Origin: Triangularia verruculosa
Lineage: Eukaryota > Ascomycota > Sordariomycetes > Sordariales > Podosporaceae
Assembly: GCA_033296885.1 (NCBI GenBank)
Contig: MU863938.1
Span: forward strand, 1 to 64,000
Length of the DNA: 64,000 bases
Direction: 5' to 3'
Each line of letters starts with the position of its first letter. The first letter of the stretch is position 1. The notes below the pieces were generated by a model, which saw nothing but the letters and a program-made list of their open reading frames with translations, had not been told where the DNA came from and did no database searches. Below, piece after piece: positions 32,288 through 44,107 of this stretch. The position numbers were made by a program, and so were the translations under genes.

Positions 32288-33103
32288 ATGGCAGCCAGAA
32301 AACCCACGTATGTCTTCTCTCTTGCGGCTTCCGAATCCGAGCTAGCCAATTGGTCTCATTGGGGGGGGCGAGGCCCCAGGTGCAGGGAGTCACTGACATA
32401 ATCGATAGCTTCAACCAGCAGATCCTCATCGACCCGACGCCGCTGCCAGACTCGATTCCCAAGGTCAAGGAGGTCGGTGCCAGCTCTGCGCCTCTTCTCT
32501 CGGCTGCTTTCTTCATCGGCGCGCGGTGCAAGGACTACAATGACGACTACATGCAATGCAAGACTGAGAACCCCGGCAAGGGCGAATTTGAGTGCCTGAA
32601 GGAGGGGCGGCGGGTCACCAGATGCGCCCGGAGCGTGTAGGTACCCCCTGTTGGAACATGAAAACCGAGGAGGAACACTATCTCGAATCTCAACAAAGGC
32701 GAATGGTAGAGAGTCATGAGGGCTGACGGAGACGATTGATCACCAGCATCGAGGATATCAACAAATCATGCCTGGAGCAGTTCCGTGCCCACTGGACATG
32801 TCTCGAGAACAACAACCACCAGCTTTGGCAGTGCCGGCCTGATGAGTGGAAGCTCAACAAGTGTGTCTTTGACAACCTGGTGCGTCGTATCCTTGGAGCC
32901 AGGTTCCGCCGGCTATATCACCTCACAATTAGCGGGCACAAGCTGACCGGTGCCTTCGTATTCAATAGAAGCTCGAAAAAACTATTCCCGACCAGCCCAA
33001 GCAGTCCACGCCACTTCACCTTAGACAGAAGCAGATCTACGCCCACTCGCCGGTCCCAGCGTGGGAGAAGCCGTTCATCGCCGAGAAGCCCCAGTCCTCT
33101 TAA
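32288..33103 (+). CDS. NDUFA8: Mitochondrial complex I subunit NDUFA8 (20.8-kDa type)
   Basis: Four exons: 32288-32307, 32409-32636, 32747-32879, 32969-33103; 516 nt, 171 aa. The first exon is only 20 nt. The protein starts MAARKPTFNQQ and carries paired CX9C segments: a Cys in FIGARCKDYNDDYMQC and in GEFECLKEGRRVTRC, then KSCLEQFRAHWTC and WQCRPDEWKLNKC. This twin double-CX9C layout marks the NDUFA8/PGIV family, an intermembrane-space accessory subunit of NADH:ubiquinone oxidoreductase imported by the Mia40 relay. The C-terminus (KTIPDQP...WEKPFIAEKPQSS) matches the fungal form. There is no cleavable presequence, as expected for Mia40 clients. The introns carry recognisable GTATGT, GTAGGT and GTGCGT donors. 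Confidence 0.92.
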
Positions 33104-36100
33104 AATCAGGTGGCACGGTGATAAATCTTTGCCAGCGGCTGGGGGCTGCGACGAATCTTTTTTCCTTTGCTTCCCTGCCTCGAAATGGGGGGTAGATGGG
33201 CACAAATGTTTGGGCTCTGTACATAGTAGAAACCCAGCGGACGACAGCAGAAAGGATAAAACAAAAAGAGAATCTATTTTGGACCTTAGTTTTGGGGTTG
33301 GGTCTCTCTCCACGCGGCTCACTTGCTTCCAGTCCCTTGTTGAATGGGCGAAACTGCGAAGCGGCCAAATCCAGGACATTCAAGACCAAGTTTGGTTGCA
33401 CCTGTTATGCAACAATCCCGGGCAAGTGGAATAACGTGGCAGCTCCATGCCAGTTGATGTTGATGATGAAAAGATTTACAAGTCATGAACTATTTCCCAT
33501 CAGAGTGGGTTGGGCCTCAGCCTCAATCGTCATACCAGAACATTGGAGTCACTCACATATCTCCATAAGAGGCGCAATCGGTTTCGCCTCGTGCCTTTCC
33601 AGGTGTGTTTGTCTCATGAAATCAGCAATACTGGTGTGCCGTCAACGAGATTACCAAGCAAGTGGTGGCACAGAGACAGGAGCTGCTACTCAGTTAAGCC
33701 CTCGGCTTTTCTCTTCTTGGACTAAAACCGGACATCAATCTCTTGTTCTCTGTTGGAAACGCCAAAAATCCGCTCATAGCGAGAGACGCGTAACTCTTCA
33801 GGATGTCTTGGCTCTGTGGTGCAGTTTGCGCGAGTCTTGATGACAAGGGCGATCATATTGTACCAGAGGCCCTTCTGTGATACACAGAGGTGGGTGCGAC
33901 CGTCCTCGCAGTGCCAGCCGCAAGGAACTTTTCCTCGACAAATTGAACTTGGCATAACATGATGGGCAGAACCACCGAGGCGATAAATCCGAGCCGAGCT
34001 TTCTTTTCACATAACTATAATCACCTGGGTCCTGTGCACAACGTGCGAGGATACGGCTGTGACTGTGGTCAAGGTACGGAACAAGCTCAGAATAGTGACA
34101 TAACACCATGCTAAGCTAGACCATCTCCTTCGCCGCGCTGAGTTCGGATGGGAGGCATTCCGGATTATGTGCGTTGTTTTGTGCTGCTTGGTGACCGTTG
34201 CCGGGACTGGTCAACCCATGATGTCTTTGACCTACAAGGTGCATAGAAACGGGAATTTGCAGAGGAGGGGAAGTTCTATCGAATGCAAGCCAACGTGATA
34301 ACTGAGCAGCTCCTGTTAGCTAAACTGGGTACCGGCAGAGCGAGCGACACCGGAGCTGAGCTAGATGAATCAGCCATGTCTTGATTGCAAGGTCTCAACC
34401 TAAGGGCGTGACGTCTTTAAAGCCCAACCCAGATCTTATTCACTTCCAGATGTCTCGGAGGACTTACTCTATCTGTCGACGCCTAGTTGCTTACGAATAA
34501 ACAATAATTAGTAAGTTACCAGCTTGTGTCCAGTGCCTTTGGTAGCTCCCAGATACAGCCACGCGGAGGAAGGAAGTGTAGTTAGTCTGGGGATCGTTAT
34601 GAAAGGGGATTAATCTATACAAAACAGGTAGCACAACATAGCTTCGGAGAGAAATCGCCCTCAGGGCCAGTTGCCACATCTATCTGCTCACCTGTCTCGG
34701 TCAGCAAGGGATGGCTATTCCCAATTGTCAATGTTTCATTGATCGCTTTTCTTGAGTTACGAAATGCGGCACCGGGCATGTCTTTGATGGAAAAAGATGT
34801 CCACCAATATACAATGGGCCCAACCACCCATCCTTCAGCCAAGGAGGGTATTTTTGAATAAAATAATCACCGGGCAGATTCCTACACGGCCACATTTGTT
34901 GGGTGTCATCGGGGCCCCAAGGACTAAAATACAAATGCTATCCTTGCTCCAAAAAACTCCCATCTTAGCGTTCCGTGTTACAGTCGGACAATCAGGACAT
35001 CATCTGGTCGATCAAAATGGCATTTTTCCAGTCATGGGTTTGCCCCTCAGACCATGTGTCACTGAACAAAAAGTGGAATGTGTGACAGAGAAAGGACATT
35101 TATGGTGTGGTCGGATTTACGGACATCAAATTGTGGTCGTCGTCAGCACCTCATGAGGCCGATGGGGATGGGCACAATGGGCCAGGCCATCTTTCCCCAC
35201 CAAGGTACCCCCAAAGTTCCCCTTGGGCCGCATGCTTGCACCTGTTTCTCAGGGGTATGCGTAAACTAATGGCAAAAGGATATGCTGCTGTGCGACGAAG
35301 ATCATTTCAGACAAATAGAAAGCGGGCAGCTGCGAGCAGCAGGCAGACCATGGGCGGCTTACGCTCCGCGACGAAAACCTGCCGATTTCTCCTGTCCGTC
35401 CTTGCGGAAACGATAGTCTCCGCCAGGGCTCCCGATGTGTTGGTGAGATTCAAAACAAGAGTATCGACGCCATTTTGAGGTCATCTTAAGGTTTTGCGGG
35501 GTCAAATCGGCAATCTGCAGCCTTGTGCTGGAAAGGCTGTCTCGAAGCGGGAACGATCTTCTTGTTGCTCAGCCGCGATATCGACGATGAGCACATACCA
35601 TGTTGCGATGTCGTGAAGGTCAAACATCTCAGCCGAACTTTCCGTACCCCCGAGCTATCTGGACACCGATTCAAGAGTGACTTGTGGGAGCATGAAATGT
35701 GCTTGCCAGAAAGTGATCACCCCCTAGGCTCTCGTCAATGACGGTAGGGTAATCCCTGCAGTGCCTTCCCAGCAGAAATCTAGCCGCAGTTGGACCAACG
35801 GTGATCGTCCCTCCTTCAATGTGGGCGTTTGTCTCCCTGTGCCTGTCGACCGCGGGGCATTTCTGGAAGTGGAAGGCATGGAGGGCAAAGATGTGTGTGA
35901 ATTTGCTCAGAAGCCTGAGTATTTAATCTGTTCTCAAACACCGAACCCAAGTAGAAGGATGCTTATTGGCCGACTTTTGCAAATTACCATGGTGAAAGCC
36001 CCAAATCGATCCAGACTGTCGGGGAGCGTAGCCAAAAAGGGACGGCATGATGGATGAAAAAGCCGGGGGTCTGGGGTATCGAAGTGAAAAAGATTCTCTG

Positions 36101-38005
36101 TGTGTGCCTCGGGCTGGAACTAGGGGTAAACATGGTACGGCTGCATGTCCCCAAGCCTTGGTGTCTTGATATTGGTGATGTTTTGTTTGGCGGATTGGGA
36201 ACAGACACACTCAATAAACTCATATTATAGAGAGTGCGGTTGCAGTCTAGTATTTGCTAAAACATTGCCTGGTTTTGGCGCCGATCGGACGATGTTAGTA
36301 TTTTGAGGGTGGTCTTGCTGTTTGCCCTAACAATGCAATTTGATCTTGAGTCCTGCGGGTGATGTTTTCGGGGAGCGGTGGTGAATTTCGTCAAGGTCCT
36401 CACCCGCATTTAGCGTCGTTTCAGGAAAGCATGGGTTCCCGCCGTTATGTCAATTGGCTCTCCCACAGTCTTGGCATTCAGGGTTGCCCCGGTAATTGCA
36501 AGCTAACCCCGCCAAGTCCTGCAAGGCACCCCAAAGGCACAGTGATTTCATTGGTTCCATGTCTTGGTGCACCAGGAACAGTCGACCACCTGCGGTCGCA
36601 GAATCGGGAGCGTCTGTCGACTGACAGGAACTATCGAGGCGTGCGGTTATCAAACCGAGGGCTCAGAGAACGACCCGGTTCAGAAACATGGGACGACGTC
36701 TCTTTGCGCCTTGGGAGCCAATTATCTTGTTAACGTGACACCACCTAGGAAGGCCGAGAAACCCAGAGACCCAGCCGGCAGCCTGGGGAGAGAATCGCAG
36801 AGCACCCGCTGCTGTCGTGTTGCGCGGTTATGTATGCAGTTCGAGTATAATAGGATCAGGACTCGCACCGTTGCAAAAATGCCTGCGCCCAATGTCCCGT
36901 TAACCGTTGTTGTTATCGTCTGATCAAGCAAACTTACCAGACCCTTGGCCTCCTCGCACCTCATCAACCCTGGCCGCATCTGATGCATTAACACCTCCCT
37001 TGGACCTGCCTGTTTGCTCGGAACTGCGGCGTCGTCTCCCAAGCCTGATAGGTACTTCCACTCCTTCCGCAGCCCACTCCGCATTCAAGAAAATTAAGGT
37101 GACGTCTGAAGGGGGCCAAGAAACCGGGACCAGCACCCTGGATTTTGCATCCCCTTCGACCTGACGCTCCAGCGTGGGCCCCACCCTTTGCCGGCTGCTA
37201 AGAACACCACCCTTCCTTTCTCGATTCTCACCTTTCTCTCAACCTTCCTCACCTTTTCTGCTACGGTGCGACCTGTGGACTGCATCCTTCCCGCAACCAC
37301 TTCCTCGCCTTCTCTTCCCCAACGCTCCTTTTTTGAAGTTTTACTTCAGTCCACTCCTTACCAACAGCTCGCCATTTTGGTCTCGCGACTTTTTCGACTT
37401 TGTGTCCTCTGCTCGATTTGGCGACTTTCACTCCTTCCCCCCAAAAAATAACACTGACATTTCTGACGGCGGCGCTGTCTTCCGGTGTTAGAGCGACCTC
37501 GGAATCTCGTGGCTATTGTAGCACTCGTGAATCCTGGTTGTGGCAGACGACAAGTATCGTCACCATTCTTTTCTCGTCACTCCTTCCACCAGCAGTCTCC
37601 TCGACGGACCGGTGCGGCAAGTAAAGCGACGTCATCTCGATCCAGCTCAGCGGACCGACGACTGTCTCACAATCCTTGAAGGATCAAGCAACGACAGCTG
37701 CGCTGCGTTCAACCTGGCTCTGGGTACATAAGTCCTCATCTCAAGCCACATCTCCCAACAGCGAGGATTCGGTCAGAACGGAACGGAATCATCATTCAAC
37801 ACCGTAACTATCATCACCGCAGGTACGTTTGTTGGTTGGCACGCATCTCCGATGCCCACGTGTGTCAATGTCTCGGCCATCACAATACTATTGTTTCTTT
37901 GGGAGTCTGGTTTCGATAGGACCGCATGATCTCGATTTTTTTCTTGTTAGTCTTATCTGTCTACGAGACTAACATGTTTAACAGAACTATCAACTTCAAA
38001 TCAAA
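33104..38005. other. 4.9-kb gene-poor region
   Basis: No frame with recognisable protein character on either strand; the longest is about 214 codons and lacks domain or splice support. The composition is ordinary, not AT-rich, so this is not RIP debris. From about 37180 the plus strand becomes CT-rich, as in a fungal core promoter and leader. A likely 5' UTR intron (37823-37984, GTACGT...AACATG...ACAG) precedes the CAP gene. The rest may hold regulatory DNA or non-coding RNA. Confidence 0.5.
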
Positions 38006-39119
38006 ATGAAGTCCTCACTTGTGCTCGCCGCTTGCGGCGCTGTTCTGGCTGCTGCCAGTCCCATCATTCAAGGGCGTCGCCTGATTGTTCACAGCAAGGT
38101 CGTGACCGAGTGGGTTACTGTGACTGTCACTGAAGGCGAGACCCCAACTCCGGCTGTGTTCAGCGTGGCTCGACGCCCTGCTCAGCGCACCACTACAACT
38201 ACCATTGCGACCACCACCTCCGCGGCTCCTCCCCCGCCGCCTCCCCCTCCCCCGGCCCCCACCACAAGCGCTGCGCCCGAGCCGGTTGTCGTTGTCGAAC
38301 CTGCTCCACAGCCCGAGCCCACCACACAGGCCCCTCCTCCTGTAGTTGAGTCTCCCGCCCCCGTCGTCAAGGCTCCTGCTCCTGTTGTCGAAGCCCCTGC
38401 TCCTGTCGTCGAGGCTCCTGCTCCCGTTGAGACTACTCAAGCCCCTAAGGTCGAAACTCCCGCCGGGTCCGATGATTACCAGAAGGCTGTCCTTGAGAGC
38501 CACAATGTCCACCGCTTCAACCACTCGGCTGGTGCCCTCGAGTGGGGCCAGCAGTATGCCGACTCTGCTCGGGTTCTCGCCGAGCGTTGCAAATTTGAGC
38601 ACGACACGTAAGTATCTAACTTGTCCTGTTAGGCCATGATTCTAACTCTTATACAGGAGCATCAATGGTGGTGGTTATGGCCAGAACCTTGCCATGTGGG
38701 CTGCGTCCAAAGATGTCGACAAAGTCCTGTTGCCGGGTGCTGCTGCTCGCGCCATCTCTAACGGTTGGTACAACAATGAGCTTGAGCTCTTCCCTGTCGG
38801 CGAGTACGGGCGGGCCAACCCGAGCCCTCAGGCTCAGGTCACCTTCAAGGATTGGGGCCACTTCACCCAGCTTGTCTGGAAGGATTCCAAGCAGGTTGGC
38901 TGCTTCACTGCCAAATGCCCTGCCGGCACTATTGTTCCCACTATGGAATCCCTGTACACTGTCTGCAACTATTTCCCCGTCGGTAAGTCTCACCAGCCCA
39001 TTGCACTTCCCAGCTTCATTTAGTCGACCTAACATTGTGTCTCTGTAGGAAACATGGGCGGCGCTTACGGCAAGAATGTGCTGCCTCCTCTCGGCCAGCC
39101 CATTTCCATGGCCGCCTAA
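38006..39119 (+). CDS. Secreted CAP/SCP (PR-1-like) protein with Pro-rich linker
   Basis: Exons 38006-38607, 38657-38982 and 39049-39119 give 999 nt, 332 aa. Introns are GTAAGT...CTAAC...CAG and GTAAGT...CTAAC...TAG. A signal peptide (MKSSLVLAACGAVLAAASP) is followed by a Thr-rich stretch, a run of nine prolines, and repeats of the type PAPVVEAPAPVVE (about residues 110-150). The C-terminal ~180 aa is a CAP domain: VLESHNVHRFNHSAG, LEWGQQYADSARVLAERCKFEHD, GGYGQNLAM, WGHFTQLVWKDSKQVGC and VCNYFPVGNMGG. Fungal relatives (yeast Pry proteins) bind sterols and fatty acids outside the cell; some are wall-associated. The Pro/Val/Glu linker probably acts as an extended stalk. Confidence 0.92.
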
Positions 39120-40732
39120 GTGTAACAATAGATACTCGTGAACGAAGGCGACATAACCATGTAAAATACTCGTGGCGGCCCGGGCCGTTTATCTTTTCGC
39201 TTCTCATTGTGTATACAATCCTCTCTTGTACACATTCTACCTTTTCCTACTGCTGCCATTCGATTTTGATGTCTCGAACTTCGTCGTGTGCCTACCTGGA
39301 AGGGGCAATGTCTCCCACCGAGCCAGTTTTGGGTGCCATGCAATATCAGACACCCCACTACCCTAGCGGTAAACAGGGTGCGAAATATTTCGACGGAACC
39401 GAACGATGAGCTACGATGTTTATGACATGAAAACAGCAACAAAAAGAAGGAATGGGAATGGACAAGGGGTGGACAAAAGCTCGCTCAGGTGGGATATGGC
39501 ATTTCTTGCATTCACTTCGTATGCCGAGGATATATCCCTTTGGCTTTAGCTTTGCGGTTGATTTCGCTGATTTGGGAGTTTTCATTATCTTTCTTTATGT
39601 GGGAATAGTTGTTGCTTTTGATGCTTGGGGAACCTTATTCGATTCTTCATTCGAGATTTGATCTTGTTATTTCTCGCTTCTTTATCTTTGGTGGCCTCAT
39701 TCAAATGATGCTCTTAGGGTTCTTGGAGGGCGGTGTTTGTTTTCGCTGTTTAAGATTTGTACATACCATCACATACTGAATTTTAGCTCAGGTCTTTGCC
39801 TGAATTGGAATTTATGGTCCCTCATGATCATGCACCTTTGCTTGATAAGTCATTGCGATGATGGGGCGTAGTGGGTTGGTCTTGTATGGGGCCGGATGCA
39901 TGGTCTTGTTAGGTTAACCGTGATGGTCGGGTACGAGATGGTGGCGTGGTAATCAGGGTGGTTTAAAACGTGATGACTTGCAGATCAACCGAATGGAGGT
40001 GGTCGCAATTCTTGGCCTTGAGTTGAACTGGAGGTGGTGTGGTTGACATTTACGGTGGGGTTGGGTACCCCAACTTGCGGCCCCTGGAGGAGGTCAGGCA
40101 GATAGGTAGGGGTTGAAAAGGGGTTTATAATTTGCGCGATGGTCGGAAGTCAGCTTGGTAGCACGGGGGATGGGTGGCCCCTCCTAAAAGCTATAGATTT
40201 GCCATTCGCAGAAAGGTAGGACCTCTTCAAACCCGTATCTTTAGGTAGCTCGGTCATGAGACGTTGAGGATCTGATATAGCCGATAATTAACCCCTGACA
40301 ACGTCCCGATAAGTCATCAACCTTCATACGTCAGGTGGGGTTTGTCGCCATACCCCTGCTTGTTAACCAAAAGCTCCCCCGCATATGGACTTGAAGAAGT
40401 AGTCCACAGGTGCAGCTTCGGTGATGAAGAACCCAACTTTCCCAAAAGGCTCCTCAGACGGGTCGGGTTGTTTTCTACAGCACTCCGCATTAGCCGTAGT
40501 CACTTCACTCTAGATTATTCTTCCTTGCCCTAGTTCTTCCCAGACTCGGCCTATCACCCCAGGTCCGGGTTCTCGAGTCACAGCCATTCGTATTACCCCG
40601 CAACGAATCACGCTGACTGAATTCACCAAGAAGTTGGCCTTTCGCTCCGGTCCCTCGATCAGTGCCACCGCCTGGCTGATAACTAACCCTTTTCGGTCCT
40701 TTTGCACCATTGTTCCATCACTCCCACTCAAG
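39120..40732. other. Intergenic, no gene seen
   Basis: About 1.6 kb holding the CAP gene 3' UTR and the promoter of the DUF255 gene. Short frames only. Confidence 0.55.
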
Positions 40733-43132
40733 ATGATGAGCGCACAGCTTCAACAACAGTCTGGAGCAGACGGCGCAAGCGGGGCCCCGCCGGCTTCAGG
40801 AAAACAGGCCGAAGACTCGGGCGCTCTCCCAGCATTACGAAGCCGCGCCTCAGAAAGCACGAGCCCGTATGTACTCATCCATGCCGATACATCTGTAGCG
40901 TGGCAACCCATAAGTGAGGAGACGTTGGCTCGGGCGAAGGAGGAAAACAAACCCATCTACATGCATATTGGATTTCTCGCCGATCACCGTAAGCCCCTCG
41001 CTCCCTGGCCCTGTGCTGTATGATGAAGACTACGCTTACACAGTTTCAGTTTGCCATTTGACAACTCGCGATACGTTTTACAACCCCTCGGCCGCCGCCT
41101 TTCTCAACGAGCACTTTGTCCCTATCATCCTTGACCGGGAGGAGCGCCCGGACCTCGACACTATCTATCAAAATTATAGCGCTGCCGTGAATGGTGTCAG
41201 TGGTTGGCCGTTGCACTTATTCCTAACTCCCGACCTCGAGCCTATTTTCGGTAGTACCTACTTACCCGGACCCGGTACCGTTGGGGAGGATGGTACGGTA
41301 TGCCCTGACCTTCTCGCCGTCTCGAGCAAAATCCAGACGTTATGGGCCGCAGAGGAGCAACGGTGCCGGGAGGACGCCGCTCGCGGGTTGCATAGTCTCG
41401 AACAGTTCGTTCAAGAAGGCGCTTCGCCGCTTATCCGCACTCCCAACGCCGCGTCAACGTTCGTCCCCGATCTTGAAGTGGATCTGGACCATGTCGAGAA
41501 TGCTGTCACTCGCATCGCCAAACTCTTCGACAAGATACACGGCGGGTTTGGCAAGCCTGAAGAACCAAAATTTCCCAACCCCGCGCGCCTGTCCTTCTTG
41601 CTCCGACTCAGGGAATGTCCCGTCGAAGTCCGGGATGTTATTGGAGGAGACGAGGATGTCGAAAAGGCGACGAAGATGGCGCTTCAAACCCTGAGAAGCA
41701 TGAAAAATAGCGGTCTAAGAGATCATATCGGGGAAGGGTTTATGCGGATGAGTTCCACCGGCGACTGGAACATGCCCCATTTTGAGAAAGTGGTAGGAGA
41801 CAATGCCCTCCTGTTAGGGGTGTATCTGGATGCCTGGCTCGGGCACGGGGCGGGCTCAAAACTGACGAGTCAAGACGAATTTGCTGATGTCGTCCTGGGT
41901 CTGGCGGATTATCTGATCAGTACTGTGGTCCAACAAGAAAATGGCGGTTTTATCTCGAGCGAGGCTGCCTATTCATATTATCGTAAGGGCGAGCAGCATA
42001 TGGAGAATGGTGCGTTTTACATCTGGACCCGAAGGGAGTTTGAGGATGTCCTTGGTCCCGAAGCAAGCAACATTGCTGCAGCGTATTGGAACGTGGAAGA
42101 AGATGGCAATGTTCCGCAGGAGCGGGATCCCTCTGACGAGTTCCTAAACCATAACATCCTATCCATCGGAAAGGAAGCGAAAGAACTCTCGACTCAATAT
42201 GGCCGTCCGATTGAGGAGATCCACACCATAATCTCCTCCGCAAAGGATAATCTTCTTGCCCACAGGGATAAAGAGCGTGTACGACCACCCCGAGATACGA
42301 AAATCATCACTGGTGTCAACGGCATGGTTATCTCGGCACTTTCTCGCACGCAAGCAGCGGCCGAGGCCGTGGGGCATTCCAAGAACAAGGAGTACATCAA
42401 ACACGCTGAAAAGGCGGCGCAGTTTATACGGGAGCACCTATGGCTGAATGACACAGCCGTCACCGTCGCTGCCGGTAACGAAGGATCTGGTAACATGGTG
42501 CTCCACCGCTATTGGAATGACGGGCCCAGCAAGACGCGTGCTTTCGCTGATGATTATGCCTTTTTGATTGAAGGTCTTTTGGATTTGTATGAAGCAACTC
42601 TGAGCAAGCCGTGGCTGAAATGGGCTCAGGACCTTCAAGGTAAGTCAACAACCCAACGTTCAGAATCAATGGTATCGTAGGTGTGTTTGCTAACGCAAGT
42701 CACATAGAAACGCAAAACCGCTTGTTCTATGACTCGCCATCATCGACGGATGCAACCCAAACCCGACGACGTGCATACTGTGGCGGTTTCTACTCTACTG
42801 AGCTGGAAACCATCAGCAACAACATCCCTCGCTTGAAAAGCGGCATGGACATTCTGATTCCCTCGGTCAACGCTGTGTCAGTTTCCAACCTCTATAGGCT
42901 GGGCTCACTCGTCGATGAACCGCGCTATAAACAAATGGCACTGGAAACGATCAAAGCCTTTGAGCCCGAGCTCATGGAACATCACTGGATACACCAGAGC
43001 TTACTAACAAGTGTGATTACGGCGAAACTGGGGGTGGAGGAAGTACGGATCAAGACGAATATGGATTCCGAACTTGCCCGATTACGCCTGAGGGCGAGAG
43101 GCCACACAAGGGCGCTCATCGAGCTACAGTAG
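40733..43132 (+). CDS. DUF255 thioredoxin-like/glycosidase-fold protein (SPATA20/YyaL family)
   Basis: Exons 40733-40988, 41050-42639 and 42708-43132 give 2,271 nt, 756 aa. Introns are GTAAGC...CAG and GTAAGT...GCTAAC...TAG. The family has an N-terminal thioredoxin-like domain (KPIYMHIGF, then NEHFVPIILDREERPDLDTIYQNY, and GWPLHLFLTPDLEPIFGSTYLP) and a C-terminal alpha/alpha toroid (GGFGKPEEPKFPNPARL, FEKVVGDNALL, GAFYIWTRREFEDVLG, FADDYAFLIEGLLDLYE). Where relatives carry a CHWC motif after IGY, this protein reads DHLC, so the first Cys is lost. Its biochemical function is not established. It ends earlier than many relatives, at LIELQ, and in-frame family sequence is not visible downstream. 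No clear targeting signal is seen from this start. Confidence 0.88.
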
Positions 43133-44107
43133 TTTGTACCGATGATGCATGCCGAGTTAGAGCCCCTAGACGCGGGCAATATTCATCCACCCACATTCGC
43201 GGATCTTATAGACAGCTTTCAGAATGTCATCGGCGATGCTGCTCTTGTATCTACGCTCGAAGACCTCAGTGAACATTTCCTACCGCATGGAGATGTGGAG
43301 GGCCATCTCAGTCAACCATTTCTGACAGTTTTCAGTGATGAGTCTTTGTTCGAATCACGCTCTCCTTTTGACGAAGACATCAAGAAGGAATGAAAACGAA
43401 GAGAAAACGGAGATGTAATGCTATTGTCTTGTGGGAGTGTGGCCCATCTTTTGATGGTTTGTTTTTACTTGTTCTCACTGTGCTCAAGTGCTGATTTCGG
43501 CGGCATAAATGGTGTTGGCGGCAAGGTACTGTTGAGCCGGAGTCTCTATTGTCATGCCTTGATGGCTGGCAGACGGTCGAGTTAGCATACATGTTGAATC
43601 AAGCGGAGACTACCCATCAAACTTCAAGGTCTCGAATATGTCCCAGCTGCTGATCACCGTCTCGAGTGTTTATCCACTGGTGCTGTCAATTCCTCGTGTT
43701 TCAGAAAAGTTCAGCTTCCAACGAGAATCCAATCATCGCCATAAAGGCCACACTCGCTCTCAGCTGACACGCCAAGTTCTATCGTTTGACAAGTGCTGTT
43801 CTGTCTGTATCGAAAAATAGGGGGTATCTAAATCTACAGTCTCATGATCCTTTTGGGTTTCAACGAGGCGAATGAATAATCCATGTTTTTTCCCACCCTC
43901 TCAACAGGGCCTGGACGAATCATGTACAAGACAAAATGGTACAAAATACCACTTTTCGAATAACGCACGGTGAATTAAAGTAGAAGAAAGGAGCTGGGGC
44001 TGGAGTTTTCCCTCAAGTGTTGGTCGTCATGTTATGAATGTGAATGTTATTAGTATGTAGGCAATTTAGCTCCGAACCGGCGATGCGAGGGAAAGGGTTT
44101 GCATCAT
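43133..44107. other. Intergenic, convergent 3' flanks
   Basis: Holds 3' UTRs of the DUF255 gene (+) and the dynein chain gene (-). A short open frame at 43142-43393 lies directly after the DUF255 stop but has no supporting features. Confidence 0.5.

Noticed and set aside
38015..38602. 195-codon minus-strand frame opposite the CAP gene
   Set aside because: Shadow of the Pro-rich sense exon; no motif.
43142..43393. 83-codon frame directly after the DUF255 stop
   Set aside because: Could be a lost C-terminal part of the upstream gene, but no splice or family motif joins it.
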